From assembly GCF_002014985.1 (NCBI RefSeq), contig NZ_MUXU01000078.1:1-21757 (forward strand): a stretch of DNA of 21,757 bases. Direction: 5' to 3'. The DNA is from Moraxella caviae. GTDB lineage: Bacteria > Pseudomonadota > Gammaproteobacteria > Pseudomonadales > Moraxellaceae. Positions within the stretch are counted from its first letter, which is position 1; every line of letters starts with the position of its first letter. The translations under genes and the position numbers were made by a program. The notes below the pieces were generated by a model that saw nothing but the letters and a program-made list of their open reading frames with translations, did not search any database and was not told where the DNA came from. Below are positions 1-8,400 of this stretch, one piece after another.

Positions 1-1048
1 CGGGTTTTGAAAATAGCCAATAATTCCAAAGCAAAAAAGCATTGCCCATGTGTGATAGTTTTTGTAGCGTGTCGTGATTCGGCACGCCACCGCCCAGCAA
101 GCCAATGCCGACATCGACATCTAAACTGCGTAAGTGCTCAAGATCTGACATTCTGAACGACTGAAATACACACTGTTCTTGCATATTGTATTTTTTCACA
201 ATATTGAGCATTAGGCTGATGTCGTTTATGCTGCGATATTCTTTGATTTCTGGATAAATTTTAACATTTTTCTTTTTAGCAAAATTAACAAAATCATCAA
301 AAGTCGGAATATATTCAGTCGCATACATTGTGTTCTGCAGCCCAGTGAATCTTAATGTTCTTACTTCTATATGTGACTTATGCTTAATTTGTCCTGTGCC
401 GCTTGTTAGCCGATCCACTTCTGTATCGTGATACAATACGCATACGCCGTCAGCCGTGACTTGTACATCGCATTCTAATGAATCTGCTCCGCTTCTGAGC
501 GCAGAACTCATTGCAAGTATCGTATTCTGCGGCACTTGACGCACGAATCCGCGATGCGCAATTAGCTCCATGCCTGTGGTCTCATTCTTCGTCGCAGTGA
601 TGTTGTGCATTGTCGCAACACTCTGATTGAATTGCACATTTTGTGATCCAAAAAAATTATTGTACAAAATATTGTGATTCAGCTTGTATGTCCCATCTGG
701 GATGTATACAAGTCGTCCGCTATTTTTAGCCGCGTTAAATGCGGCTGTATCGTCCGCACTGCCATCACCAACCGCGCCAAAATCTTTGACACTAATTATG
801 TCTGAATTCTTTGCGGTTTGCGTTCGTGCGTTGCCTGACGCAGTTGTTAGTCCGACAATCGTGTTCGATGTTGCTCCCGTTCCCAAGATGTAATCATTAG
901 ATAATTTAAGCAGTTTTTTTAGTGATGGATAATGCTGCCCAAGTCGTGTATGTACATCTGTATGTTCATCGCCATTCACCGCTCTGGCAAGTGATTCAGC
1001 ATCAAGGCTGGCGTTCTTGAGCTGCTGTATTGTGATTGGCTCTGTCAT
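1..1048 (-). CDS. Tail fibre/tailspike with glycerophosphodiester phosphodiesterase domain (partial)
   Basis: Open frame from ATG at 1048 to the left edge (349 codons, no stop), so the C-terminus is missing. The start follows a GAGAGG ribosome site. Residues 1-50 resemble phage fibre N-termini (LDAESLARAVNGDEHTDVHT). Residues 84-107 carry the tailspike/pectate-lyase-3 type signature VKDFGAVGDGSADDTAAF. From residue 161 a GDPD domain begins: HRG at 165-167, PQNT at 173-176, LECDV at 191-195, YHD at 206-208, IPTFDDF at 247-253 and YPEIK at 265-269. These supply the family's two catalytic histidines (165, 207) and three acidic metal ligands (Glu192, Asp194, Glu267). GDPD enzymes cleave glycerophosphodiesters. 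In a tail fibre the inferred target is a phosphodiester-containing surface polymer of the host. The gene lies last in the tail cluster, after the J-like protein, where receptor-binding proteins usually sit. Odd: Gln174 replaces the usual Glu of PENT. A lipid-metabolism GDPD is unlikely given the fused fibre N-terminus. Confidence 0.9.
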   Translation of the reverse strand, partial: MTEPITIQQLKNASLDAESLARAVNGDEHTDVHTRLGQHYPSLKKLLKLSNDYILGTGATSNTIVGLTTASGNARTQTAKNSDIISVKDFGAVGDGSADDTAAFNAAKNSGRLVYIPDGTYKLNHNILYNNFFGSQNVQFNQSVATMHNITATKNETTGMELIAHRGFVRQVPQNTILAMSSALRSGADSLECDVQVTADGVCVLYHDTEVDRLTSGTGQIKHKSHIEVRTLRFTGLQNTMYATEYIPTFDDFVNFAKKKNVKIYPEIKEYRSINDISLMLNIVKKYNMQEQCVFQSFRMSDLEHLRSLDVDVGIGLLGGGVPNHDTLQKLSHMGNAFLLWNYWLFSKP

Positions 1049-1064
1049 TTTTTTACCTCTCAAT

Positions 1065-1091
1065 AAAAAAAGCCCTTGATATACAAGGGCT
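1065..1091 (-). terminator. Intrinsic terminator between J-like gene and fibre gene
   Basis: On the minus strand an 8-bp stem (AGCCCTTG/CAAGGGCT, plus-strand arms 1071-1078 and 1084-1091) with a 5-nt loop is followed at once by a run of seven T. It follows the J-like stop at 1129 and ends about 16 nt before the fibre start at 1048. There is no room for a separate promoter between them, so fibre expression must depend on read-through or antitermination. Confidence 0.85.
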
Positions 1092-1128
1092 TGGTGGATG
1101 TTGACGACATCAATGTCGCCGACATAAT

Positions 1129-4100
1129 TTAAAGACTGATTAAACCTTTTTTAAAATCACTGTCGTTTTGGTAATACTTGTCTGTATAATTGACACAAGT
1201 CAGCTTATGCGACAAGGGATTTTCGCCCGCACTTTTGCCACTGACGATATACGCATCACGGTCAGTCTCAGTATGTGCGACAATCTTATAAGTTGCACGC
1301 ACTACAGCACTGGGCGATAGCGACAATGGCTGTGATGGCATACGAGACAGCACGACGCTGTACTTATCATCGCCCTGACTGATGGCGATATTATCGACAA
1401 TACCCGCCGTGGTCTGCACAAACAGCGTGCCACTGCTGATACTACACGGCTCTGATAATCGTGCGATAATCTGACCCTTGACCGTTTCAAGGCTCTCAAC
1501 CACGCCTTGCATGACATCGGCTTGTAACTGGCTTGCGACATCAATGCGATTGGTTGGGATGACAATGCCAGACTCATCAGCACCCGTAAACTCACACGAT
1601 TTGTACGCAAACTGGTTTTTGTGGTGCGTTCGCATCAGGTGCATATGTGCCTGTACTTTGTTTCGCACGCCAAGCAAATCAAGCTTTTGGGGCTTTTGGG
1701 CGGACTTATTAGCAGGATAATCCATCGTAACCTTGGCATCATCGATAGGGTCGGTATAAGTGACCTGCACGCCATCATGGTCATTCCGTGCGCCAAAACT
1801 CTCAGAATATGAGTAGCTATCAGGCAAGATGTTATGACTGTTAAACTGCACCACCGCATAATCCTGCCGACGCTCGAAATGCAGATGGATTTGATTGTTT
1901 AACCTGTACGCTTGACAAAATCCTGCTTGAGCGACGGTCTGTATCATCTCTTCAGTTGTGACATCGGTATTATCAAATGTCCCGCTAAATTCGCTACATT
2001 TATCTGTACCGAAGTATGCTATCTGAGCGTTAATCTCATTGCTGATTTGTGCCATATTCAGCTCGTTTGGTTGCATCGCACCGTTTAGCGGGTCAGTTGC
2101 GATATTGTAGATAATATCGTCAATGCGATTAGATAGTATCAGGCTATCAGCATTGCGATAATCTCTAAGCTTACGCTGTACAAGCAATCTGAGCTTACGC
2201 TCTTTGAGCGATAACGCACCTTCGGTCGCAAGCGTCTTTGTGCTGACTAGCGTAACATTAGGCGGTGTATCGGCGGTAGTCATATGCCGTGCACCGAAGC
2301 AATCAGCGATACGCACTTCTTCGACCACTTGACCTTTGTCTGAGTGTACTTTGCCGCTTAAGCGTCTGATACGCCATCGCATACGCTTACCACGCCCAAA
2401 GTGTGGGTTGATAATCGCAAATGTACCAGCCGCAGTGCGTCGCACATCATCGTCATTGGTGCGTTGATTGCGGATGGGCGTGCTATAGTGGTCATGCTTG
2501 ACCGAACCTAGCGTCAGGTGTGAATAATGTTGCGTACCTGTTATTGGTTGTCCGTTGTCATCGACAATCTCACTCTCAACAAGCATATCGACCGCTAACA
2601 CCTCCCACTCATTGCCATGGCTGACATATAAGCCGTTAGGGGCTTTGACATTGACCAAGATTTGATCATGTTCGGTCAAATCGGTATAAAACCAACCTTG
2701 CCAAATCGGTTTTTCTTCGTTTGATAATACAACGCCCGCACCAACAGCAATATCCATGTTATCAATCAAAGCTTGCCAATCTTGTGCAACATAGTGCGGT
2801 GTACGCAAGGCAATATTGGTAATTTGTGGCTTGGCAGGTTGTGTTGGTGTCTCAGCTTGCGCAGGCTCAACAGTCATCGCATCAATCGTATAACTACCGC
2901 CAAGATTATAAGTCAGCATTGGCGGTAGTCCTGTTTCTTCAGGGGCTTGGCTATAGCCCGTGCCAACATCACCAATCTCAAGCTTGATGCGGTCAATGCG
3001 TGATAAGTTGCCGTTGCCGTTTGGCATTTGATAGACAAGCAAGTGCGTATTGATGCTGTTATCTTTCCACGTAAATGTCGTTTGATAGATGCCATCGGCG
3101 ATTTTTTTTGCATTGTCTAGTTCGCCCAGCAGATGCACTGAGCTTGAGCCACTAGAATTAAAAACAGCCCATTTTGTGTGGTGCTGGTCAAGCTCACCCC
3201 ATAGCGTGATTGTCACTTTTTGCCCTGCTGTAGGTGCTTTGGTTAGCTCGTATTGTCCTGTCAGATATACGCCTGTTTTAGTGCGGTCAGATAAGTATAG
3301 TAAGTTACGCCCCACATCACTATATGCTTGGCGGATATTGATGGATGGCAAAGCGGACGCACCTTCAACCATTAGCACATCGCCAACTTTAAATTGCGAT
3401 AAATCACGATTGGCAATGCTGATAATGTTTGGTGGGCGGAACGATACGCCATCATTGAGTATCACATAGTTATTCGGCGGTGGTAGTACTTGACCATTGA
3501 CCGCACCGTAACGCTTGACAAATAAGGCATTGTAAGTGGTCTCATCGCTTGACAGATGACTGCCAAATCTGACATCCGGTGCATCCAAAAATGACTTGTT
3601 CGGGTTAAAAACAGATGCCGCTGCCCCGTTGATAAAGCCAATCGGCGTAGTATCATCATACGCTTTTTTGACTTCATATTCGCCAACACCCAACGCCATG
3701 TACGCATACTCAACCTCTTGATGGTTGATATACACGCTATAAGTCGGTGCAATCAGGTCAGGATAAGCCCACACCTCACCAAAGATATCAGGTACACGAC
3801 CGCCCAGACGCTGACGATTACCACGACTTGCCAAGGCATTATTTGGACTTGGCGGTTGGCTTGAGCCTCCGGCATTGGGGATTTCAGGCTTTGGCATCAG
3901 GTACGCAACCGCAACCGATACCGCAACTGATACCGCAATAACGGTTAATGTGACAGGGTCAGCAGGATAAGTCACGAGCCAAAACTCACCGTCAAGCGTA
4001 TTGATACGCTCAATGTCTTGTGCAGCCTTTGGCGTGACATCGCACTCACTATCCCACGCTCCATAATATAAGCTAGTATTGAGCGGTAAGCCCTTAGGAT

Positions 4101-4200
4101 AGACGCTTTGTACAAGCTTGTAGAGATTATCGCCACTGACTGTGACAATGCTCCCATGCTCAAAGGCGTTATTAATAATATTAAGTCGGATAAAACGCAT
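1129..4200 (-). CDS. J-like tail tip / host-specificity protein
   Basis: Large 1023-aa protein of the TipJ/lambda gpJ-like class, forming the central tail tip. Residues 1-80 are a small domain resembling lambda gpI-type N-termini. A hydrophobic segment at 83-101 is followed by a proline/serine linker and the SPNNALASRGNRQRLGGRVP stretch leading into IFGEVWAYPDLI, typical of this family. Residues about 297-424 look like a carbohydrate-binding jelly-roll insert (starts GRNLLYLSDRTKTGVYLTG, ends TGYSQAPEET). The remainder matches the fibronectin-like and tip core of J proteins in length and style. It overlaps the upstream NlpC/P60-like gene by 20 nt and ends before a terminator. In lambda this protein sets receptor specificity; here the downstream fibre may share or take over that role. 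ATG at 4200 has only a weak ribosome site, and coupling to the upstream gene is likely. Confident as tail tip; the CBM-like insert is a pattern judgement. Confidence 0.88.
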   Translation of the reverse strand: MRFIRLNIINNAFEHGSIVTVSGDNLYKLVQSVYPKGLPLNTSLYYGAWDSECDVTPKAAQDIERINTLDGEFWLVTYPADPVTLTVIAVSVAVSVAVAYLMPKPEIPNAGGSSQPPSPNNALASRGNRQRLGGRVPDIFGEVWAYPDLIAPTYSVYINHQEVEYAYMALGVGEYEVKKAYDDTTPIGFINGAAASVFNPNKSFLDAPDVRFGSHLSSDETTYNALFVKRYGAVNGQVLPPPNNYVILNDGVSFRPPNIISIANRDLSQFKVGDVLMVEGASALPSINIRQAYSDVGRNLLYLSDRTKTGVYLTGQYELTKAPTAGQKVTITLWGELDQHHTKWAVFNSSGSSSVHLLGELDNAKKIADGIYQTTFTWKDNSINTHLLVYQMPNGNGNLSRIDRIKLEIGDVGTGYSQAPEETGLPPMLTYNLGGSYTIDAMTVEPAQAETPTQPAKPQITNIALRTPHYVAQDWQALIDNMDIAVGAGVVLSNEEKPIWQGWFYTDLTEHDQILVNVKAPNGLYVSHGNEWEVLAVDMLVESEIVDDNGQPITGTQHYSHLTLGSVKHDHYSTPIRNQRTNDDDVRRTAAGTFAIINPHFGRGKRMRWRIRRLSGKVHSDKGQVVEEVRIADCFGARHMTTADTPPNVTLVSTKTLATEGALSLKERKLRLLVQRKLRDYRNADSLILSNRIDDIIYNIATDPLNGAMQPNELNMAQISNEINAQIAYFGTDKCSEFSGTFDNTDVTTEEMIQTVAQAGFCQAYRLNNQIHLHFERRQDYAVVQFNSHNILPDSYSYSESFGARNDHDGVQVTYTDPIDDAKVTMDYPANKSAQKPQKLDLLGVRNKVQAHMHLMRTHHKNQFAYKSCEFTGADESGIVIPTNRIDVASQLQADVMQGVVESLETVKGQIIARLSEPCSISSGTLFVQTTAGIVDNIAISQGDDKYSVVLSRMPSQPLSLSPSAVVRATYKIVAHTETDRDAYIVSGKSAGENPLSHKLTCVNYTDKYYQNDSDFKKGLISL

Positions 4201-4513
4201 AATACTTTATTGATCCGTGTTGTAGTTGGGCGATATGTGGCGGTATAGCTTGCTCACCGCTCTCGGTCAGATGGTGTATTAGCCCATCGTGATATACGCC
4301 TGCATGTACTGTCGCACCACGCATCACCGCAAAACAGGGCGATACAGGTGTATCAAGCGGTGTAAACTGGCTAAGCTTAGCAGGGTTAATCTTGCGATTA
4401 TCCTTGTCTGTCATCAGCTCAGATACATACAAGTCCATGCCAATGCCTGTAATGGCTTGATACTTATCGACGGCATAATGCAGGCAGTTGTAATATTTGT
4501 CATCATAAATCAC
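4181..4513 (-). CDS. NlpC/P60-like tail assembly cysteine peptidase (lambda K-like)
   Basis: 110-aa protein in the position of lambda K, between the L-like and J-like genes. It shows the NlpC/P60 pattern: Cys10 in NCLHYAVDKY as nucleophile, His70 in VHAGVYHDGLIHHL as base, and a histidine at 80/81 as possible third polar residue. Such C40-family peptidases in tails cut peptide crosslinks of peptidoglycan or process the tail tip. It is short and lacks the N-terminal JAMM/Mov34 domain found in lambda K, so it is a single-domain version. The start is GTG at 4513, forming a GTGA overlap with the preceding stop; an AGGGG ribosome site lies 6 nt upstream. Catalytic assignment is from motif spacing only. 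Confidence 0.75.
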   Translation of the reverse strand: MIYDDKYYNCLHYAVDKYQAITGIGMDLYVSELMTDKDNRKINPAKLSQFTPLDTPVSPCFAVMRGATVHAGVYHDGLIHHLTESGEQAIPPHIAQLQHGSIKYYAFYPT

Positions 4514-5016
4514 AAAAAGCCCCTTAGCGTTGGGTAGCTATCCAGCGTGTATTTGGTGCCTGTTGCCGTCGCATTGACTTCACGGGCTTTACACTTAAAC
4601 ACAGCCCCTTGCCCTTGTGGCTGATTGTCGGTAATCTCAAGCCCTAACACGCTATTAAGCGGTGTGGTTAGGTCACTGGATAGATACACACGATAATTGA
4701 GCGTTGGGCGTACATGGGCGTGCTTGCCATTGCGTAATCGCTGTATCTCAAACGGCATCACTTCGCCAACATCGCCAATACCCATGGTAAAAGCTTGCTC
4801 TAGGCTTTCGCCAGTTTTCGCCGCTTGAATGGTGATGGGTAGATAGTCATAGTCATAATAAGTGCCGTTTTCGTGACGCACTCGTACACCGTCGGTATGA
4901 TTACGCACAAAACGATACGCACGGCTAAAGCTAGGGTGCGTAATCTCGATACACTCTAGGCGTACATCATCATGACGACCAACGAGCCAGTAGTACTTCT
5001 CAGCATCTGTAACCAT
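4510..5016 (-). CDS. DUF1833-like minor tail protein (lambda L-like position)
   Basis: 168 aa from ATG at 5016, which shares one base with the upstream stop (TGATG) and has an AGGGGA ribosome site; a GTG three bases earlier (5019) is a less likely start. The N-terminus (EKYYWLVGRHDDVRLECIEI) and the central YDYDYLPITI region resemble the DUF1833 family, which sits next to NlpC/P60 and J proteins in siphovirus tails. The gene position corresponds to lambda gpL, a tail-tip component joining the tape-measure end to the tip. No cysteine cluster like that of the Fe-S binding gpL is evident: only Cys at about residue 22 and one near 143 are visible. The role is inferred from synteny and family resemblance. 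Confidence 0.7.
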   Translation of the reverse strand: MVTDAEKYYWLVGRHDDVRLECIEITHPSFSRAYRFVRNHTDGVRVRHENGTYYDYDYLPITIQAAKTGESLEQAFTMGIGDVGEVMPFEIQRLRNGKHAHVRPTLNYRVYLSSDLTTPLNSVLGLEITDNQPQGQGAVFKCKAREVNATATGTKYTLDSYPTLRGFL

Positions 5017-5495
5017 CACAATCCCCTTGTAGCGTTTGGCAAGTCTTGGTTGACCAGTTTTTCAAGATGATTGAAGAAGATATCTTGTTCGCCTTGGCTC
5101 ATCTCATAGGTAGCCAAAAAGCCCAAATCTTGGTCAATGTTATGGCGTGTAGATTTAGCAACTACATCAAATGAAACGTCATAAACTTGATAACCCACGT
5201 GCTGTACTGATACATCACTAACTATCCGACACTCATACCATGACGGCTCAATCTCATCAAATTGATGGTACATCATCACCGCTTGAGCACGATAGGCACG
5301 CAAAAAAGTCATGAGATACTGATATTGTGCCTTTGTGCATCGGTATGTAGGCGATACACGGTGCACCACACCAACACTTTGTAGGCGTTGGCGTGGCATA
5401 CCATGTTCTACTTCGGTTGTGATGACATCATTACCAAGTTGTACGCCATAGCCATTGAGTTGTGGTCTTAGCTGTAATTTTGGCAAATCCATCAT
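5016..5495 (-). CDS. Minor tail protein (lambda M-like position)
   Basis: 159-aa protein immediately after the tape measure, joined to it by an ATGA stop/start overlap with GGAG ahead. A second ATG at 5492 is an equally good start. The sequence is soluble, beta-rich in appearance, with no signal or membrane segment: MMDLPKLQLRPQLNGYGVQL, then a central SPTYRCTKAQYQYLMTFLRA helix. Its place between tape measure and L-like gene corresponds to gpM of lambda, a distal tail component. I do not recognise a named domain, so the call rests on synteny and size. Confidence 0.6.
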   Translation of the reverse strand: MMDLPKLQLRPQLNGYGVQLGNDVITTEVEHGMPRQRLQSVGVVHRVSPTYRCTKAQYQYLMTFLRAYRAQAVMMYHQFDEIEPSWYECRIVSDVSVQHVGYQVYDVSFDVVAKSTRHNIDQDLGFLATYEMSQGEQDIFFNHLEKLVNQDLPNATRGL

Positions 5496-8400
5496 AATCT
5501 CCGTTGTAGTTGGTAGTTGTTTTTCAGCGAGCGGTTAAACTCGCTGTTGGGGTTATTGACGTGCTGGGGTAGTTGCTTGTTCAGCTCTTCACCGACGATC
5601 AGACGGATATCACCGTTGGCGTCGGTCTCGACTTTGGTCGGCTCACCGCTGTAGTTATGCACTGTGACATTGACCGCACGACCGCCACCACTCCCCATGC
5701 TGTCTAGCTTGGCATCAAGGGCTTTGGCCGTATGCCGTGGCAATACTCGTTCGCCTTTTTCAAGGTTCCAAGTGCCTGACTTGGGAACAGACATAATGCC
5801 ATCGTGGGCTTGTCCGATTGGCATTTGTACAGCGCGAATATTGGCAACAATACCAGCCATATTTGACGCAATCGTCGCCATTGCACCAAGATTGGCAGGA
5901 AAAGGCAGCGACATACCACCATTGGCGATTGCGTTATTCATCGCTATGATGGCTTTGGCAATGGCAAACCCCTTTTCCATTGCAAACATCGCACGGTAGG
6001 CTTTAGAGTTTTCACCCACGATATTGCCCATGATGCTTGTCATATTGCCAGCCATCTCGCCCATTTGGTCTAGTACCATGTTATTTCTGGCACGTCCAGC
6101 CTGTTCATTGATGGCTTGCATCATGGTTTGGTGTTCTTGCCAGCTGATCACTTCGTTTTTAAGCGCTTCATCAATGATTTCTTTACGATTGCGCATTTGC
6201 ACATCAATTTGATTAAGCTCGCTTGTCCCCATAATCTCATGCCACAGACCGCTTACTTGATTGCGTTTATCCTCTTGCAGTTTAAACACGCTTTGATTTT
6301 GATTGGCATTGACAGCTTCAATCATTTCAAGTTTTTGGGTGCTGGATAAATCCGTGCGGCTATTGATTTCATCACGTTTGCGCTCGTAGCTCAGCAGCAA
6401 GTTTTCAAGCTCACTGCGGCTGTCTTGAGTTAGGTTTTCAAGCTCGGCTTGATACGCACGGGCTACTTGTTCAAGCGCCATCATCTCTGCGTGATTGATT
6501 TTTTCAATGCTTGCAGTGCGTAGCTCTTGCGACATTTCAGCGGTAAGCATGACAGCGCGACGTTCAAGCTCAGCATTAGCGCGGATACGCTCTTCTTCGC
6601 TTTGCTGCCATTCTGTCGCTGCTTGCATTTTGCGGTCTTGCTCAAGCTCCCATAAACCCAGCTTGGTTTGATACTCCTCTTTGGCAAGGTCAAGATAGTG
6701 CTGGGTCATCTCGCCAAAGCCTGCATTAGTGATTGCTTCATGCTTGGCCAAGTACTCATCATCGAGCTTGGCGCGTTCTGAATAAAAGCTCTGCACAATG
6801 CCTAAGCGCACCGCAGCTTGTTCACGCTCTTTTCTGGCTTGTTCAATAGCAAGTTTTGCCTGCTCAGTCATAGCTTCGCCCAAATCTTGCATATTGCCAC
6901 CATTAGGGAAAAAGTTTTTCATGTGCGCCTTAAACGCACCTGATTTTACGCTTTCACCTTTGGCAATGTAGCCATCTTTATTGGCGTCCCACACCTTATT
7001 CTGATTATAAGCCTTAGTACCCGCGCGATAGCCATAGCCTGTTACCGCATCGTAAACATCACCAATAGACGCACCAGCTTTTAGACCTTTTGCGCGGAAA
7101 AATTGCACCACATACTTCATCTGCTCCATATGAGATAAAGCGCCAAACTGGTCTCGTGTCATGCCATAGTACTTGTCATCTTTCTTGCCGTCTGCATCTT
7201 CCATAAACTGGATTAAGCCTGTGGCTGATGAGCCAGGATTTCTTGCATTGGTGCTAAACGTACCGCCAGTTTCAAAGCTGATAACACTGGCAAGATGGTT
7301 TGGGTCAATGCCAAGCTCATTTGCACCCCATAAAATGGCTTTTGCCACTTCGGCTTTGAGTAGGCTTTTTGAGCCACCCTTGCCACCCTTGCCATCTTTT
7401 TTGCCACCCTTGCCACCCTTGCCATCTTTTTTGCCGCCTTTGCCATCCTTGTCATTAGAACCACTGCCGACAGAGCCACCGCCACCTTGATTGTTTAGCT
7501 TGGCTTGTTGTTCTTTTTTGGTTTCGTTGATTTCAATAGCACCATCCATTTTATTGCGAAGAAAGTTGCCATTATAGTTGTTTACATATTGATTATTGAT
7601 AATCTGACCTTTGGTTAAGCCAGCGGTAACATTGACCTCGCTAATAGTGTTAATTGGATCCCAGCCGAGCAATGCACGACCTGCGTTAATTGTGCCAATG
7701 ACACCGTTCAGCTGTGAGATTGCACCATTGATAAGACCATTAAAAAACCCTTCAATGGTTTGAGCAATGTCCACAAACACATTTTTAACACGAGTGCCAA
7801 AGTTGACAAAGCCTGTAATGGCATAATCAGTAAAACCATAAACCGCACCAATCATGCGGTCAAGCACACTGGCAGCAACCTGCATTACGCCAACAAAGCC
7901 GCCTTTTGTGCCTGCAAACATCTCACCAAAATAACTGCTTGCCGAGCCGCAGGTGTCTTTTGAGCCGATACCAAAGCTGCTTAGAAAATCGCCAGCCGCA
8001 CCCCATAAGCTATCAAAGCCTTTAATGCCCCAATCAACAAGCTGCCCTAATAGCTCTGCTGCGACACCAAAGGCATCCGATAGGCTTTCCATCGCCTTTT
8101 CTAGCCCCATAGTGCGAACAGCGATAGTAGCAATAATACCGCCAATCATCATCAAGGGGTGAGCCATGATGATTGCCCCAACAGACTTAAATGCACCGCC
8201 AAGCGTTGTGATACCACGCCCCAAAAGGGTTGCTGTACCAACCATTGCTCGCTTGGTGGCATTTGCTGTAACAAGGCGAGCGGTATAGGTAACGCTTGCC
8301 ACACTGGCTGTTTTCATGGCAGAAGCGGTAGCCATTATCCCACGCACAGCTAATGTGCCAGCGGTTGCCATGGCTTGTTTTGCACCTGAAACCGTTGTTA

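Noticed and set aside
684..893. Plus-strand 69-aa frame
   Set aside because: It is the shadow of the fibre gene region coding for the DFGAVGDG motif, which is clearly on the minus strand.
7373..7432. CRISPR-like or regulatory repeat array
   Set aside because: The repeats are contiguous, in frame and explained by a Gly/Lys protein linker; there are no spacers.
7173..7490. Plus-strand proline-rich 105-aa frame
   Set aside because: It is the antisense image of the Gly/Lys linker and transglycosylase start of the tape measure; it has no ribosome site and no family.
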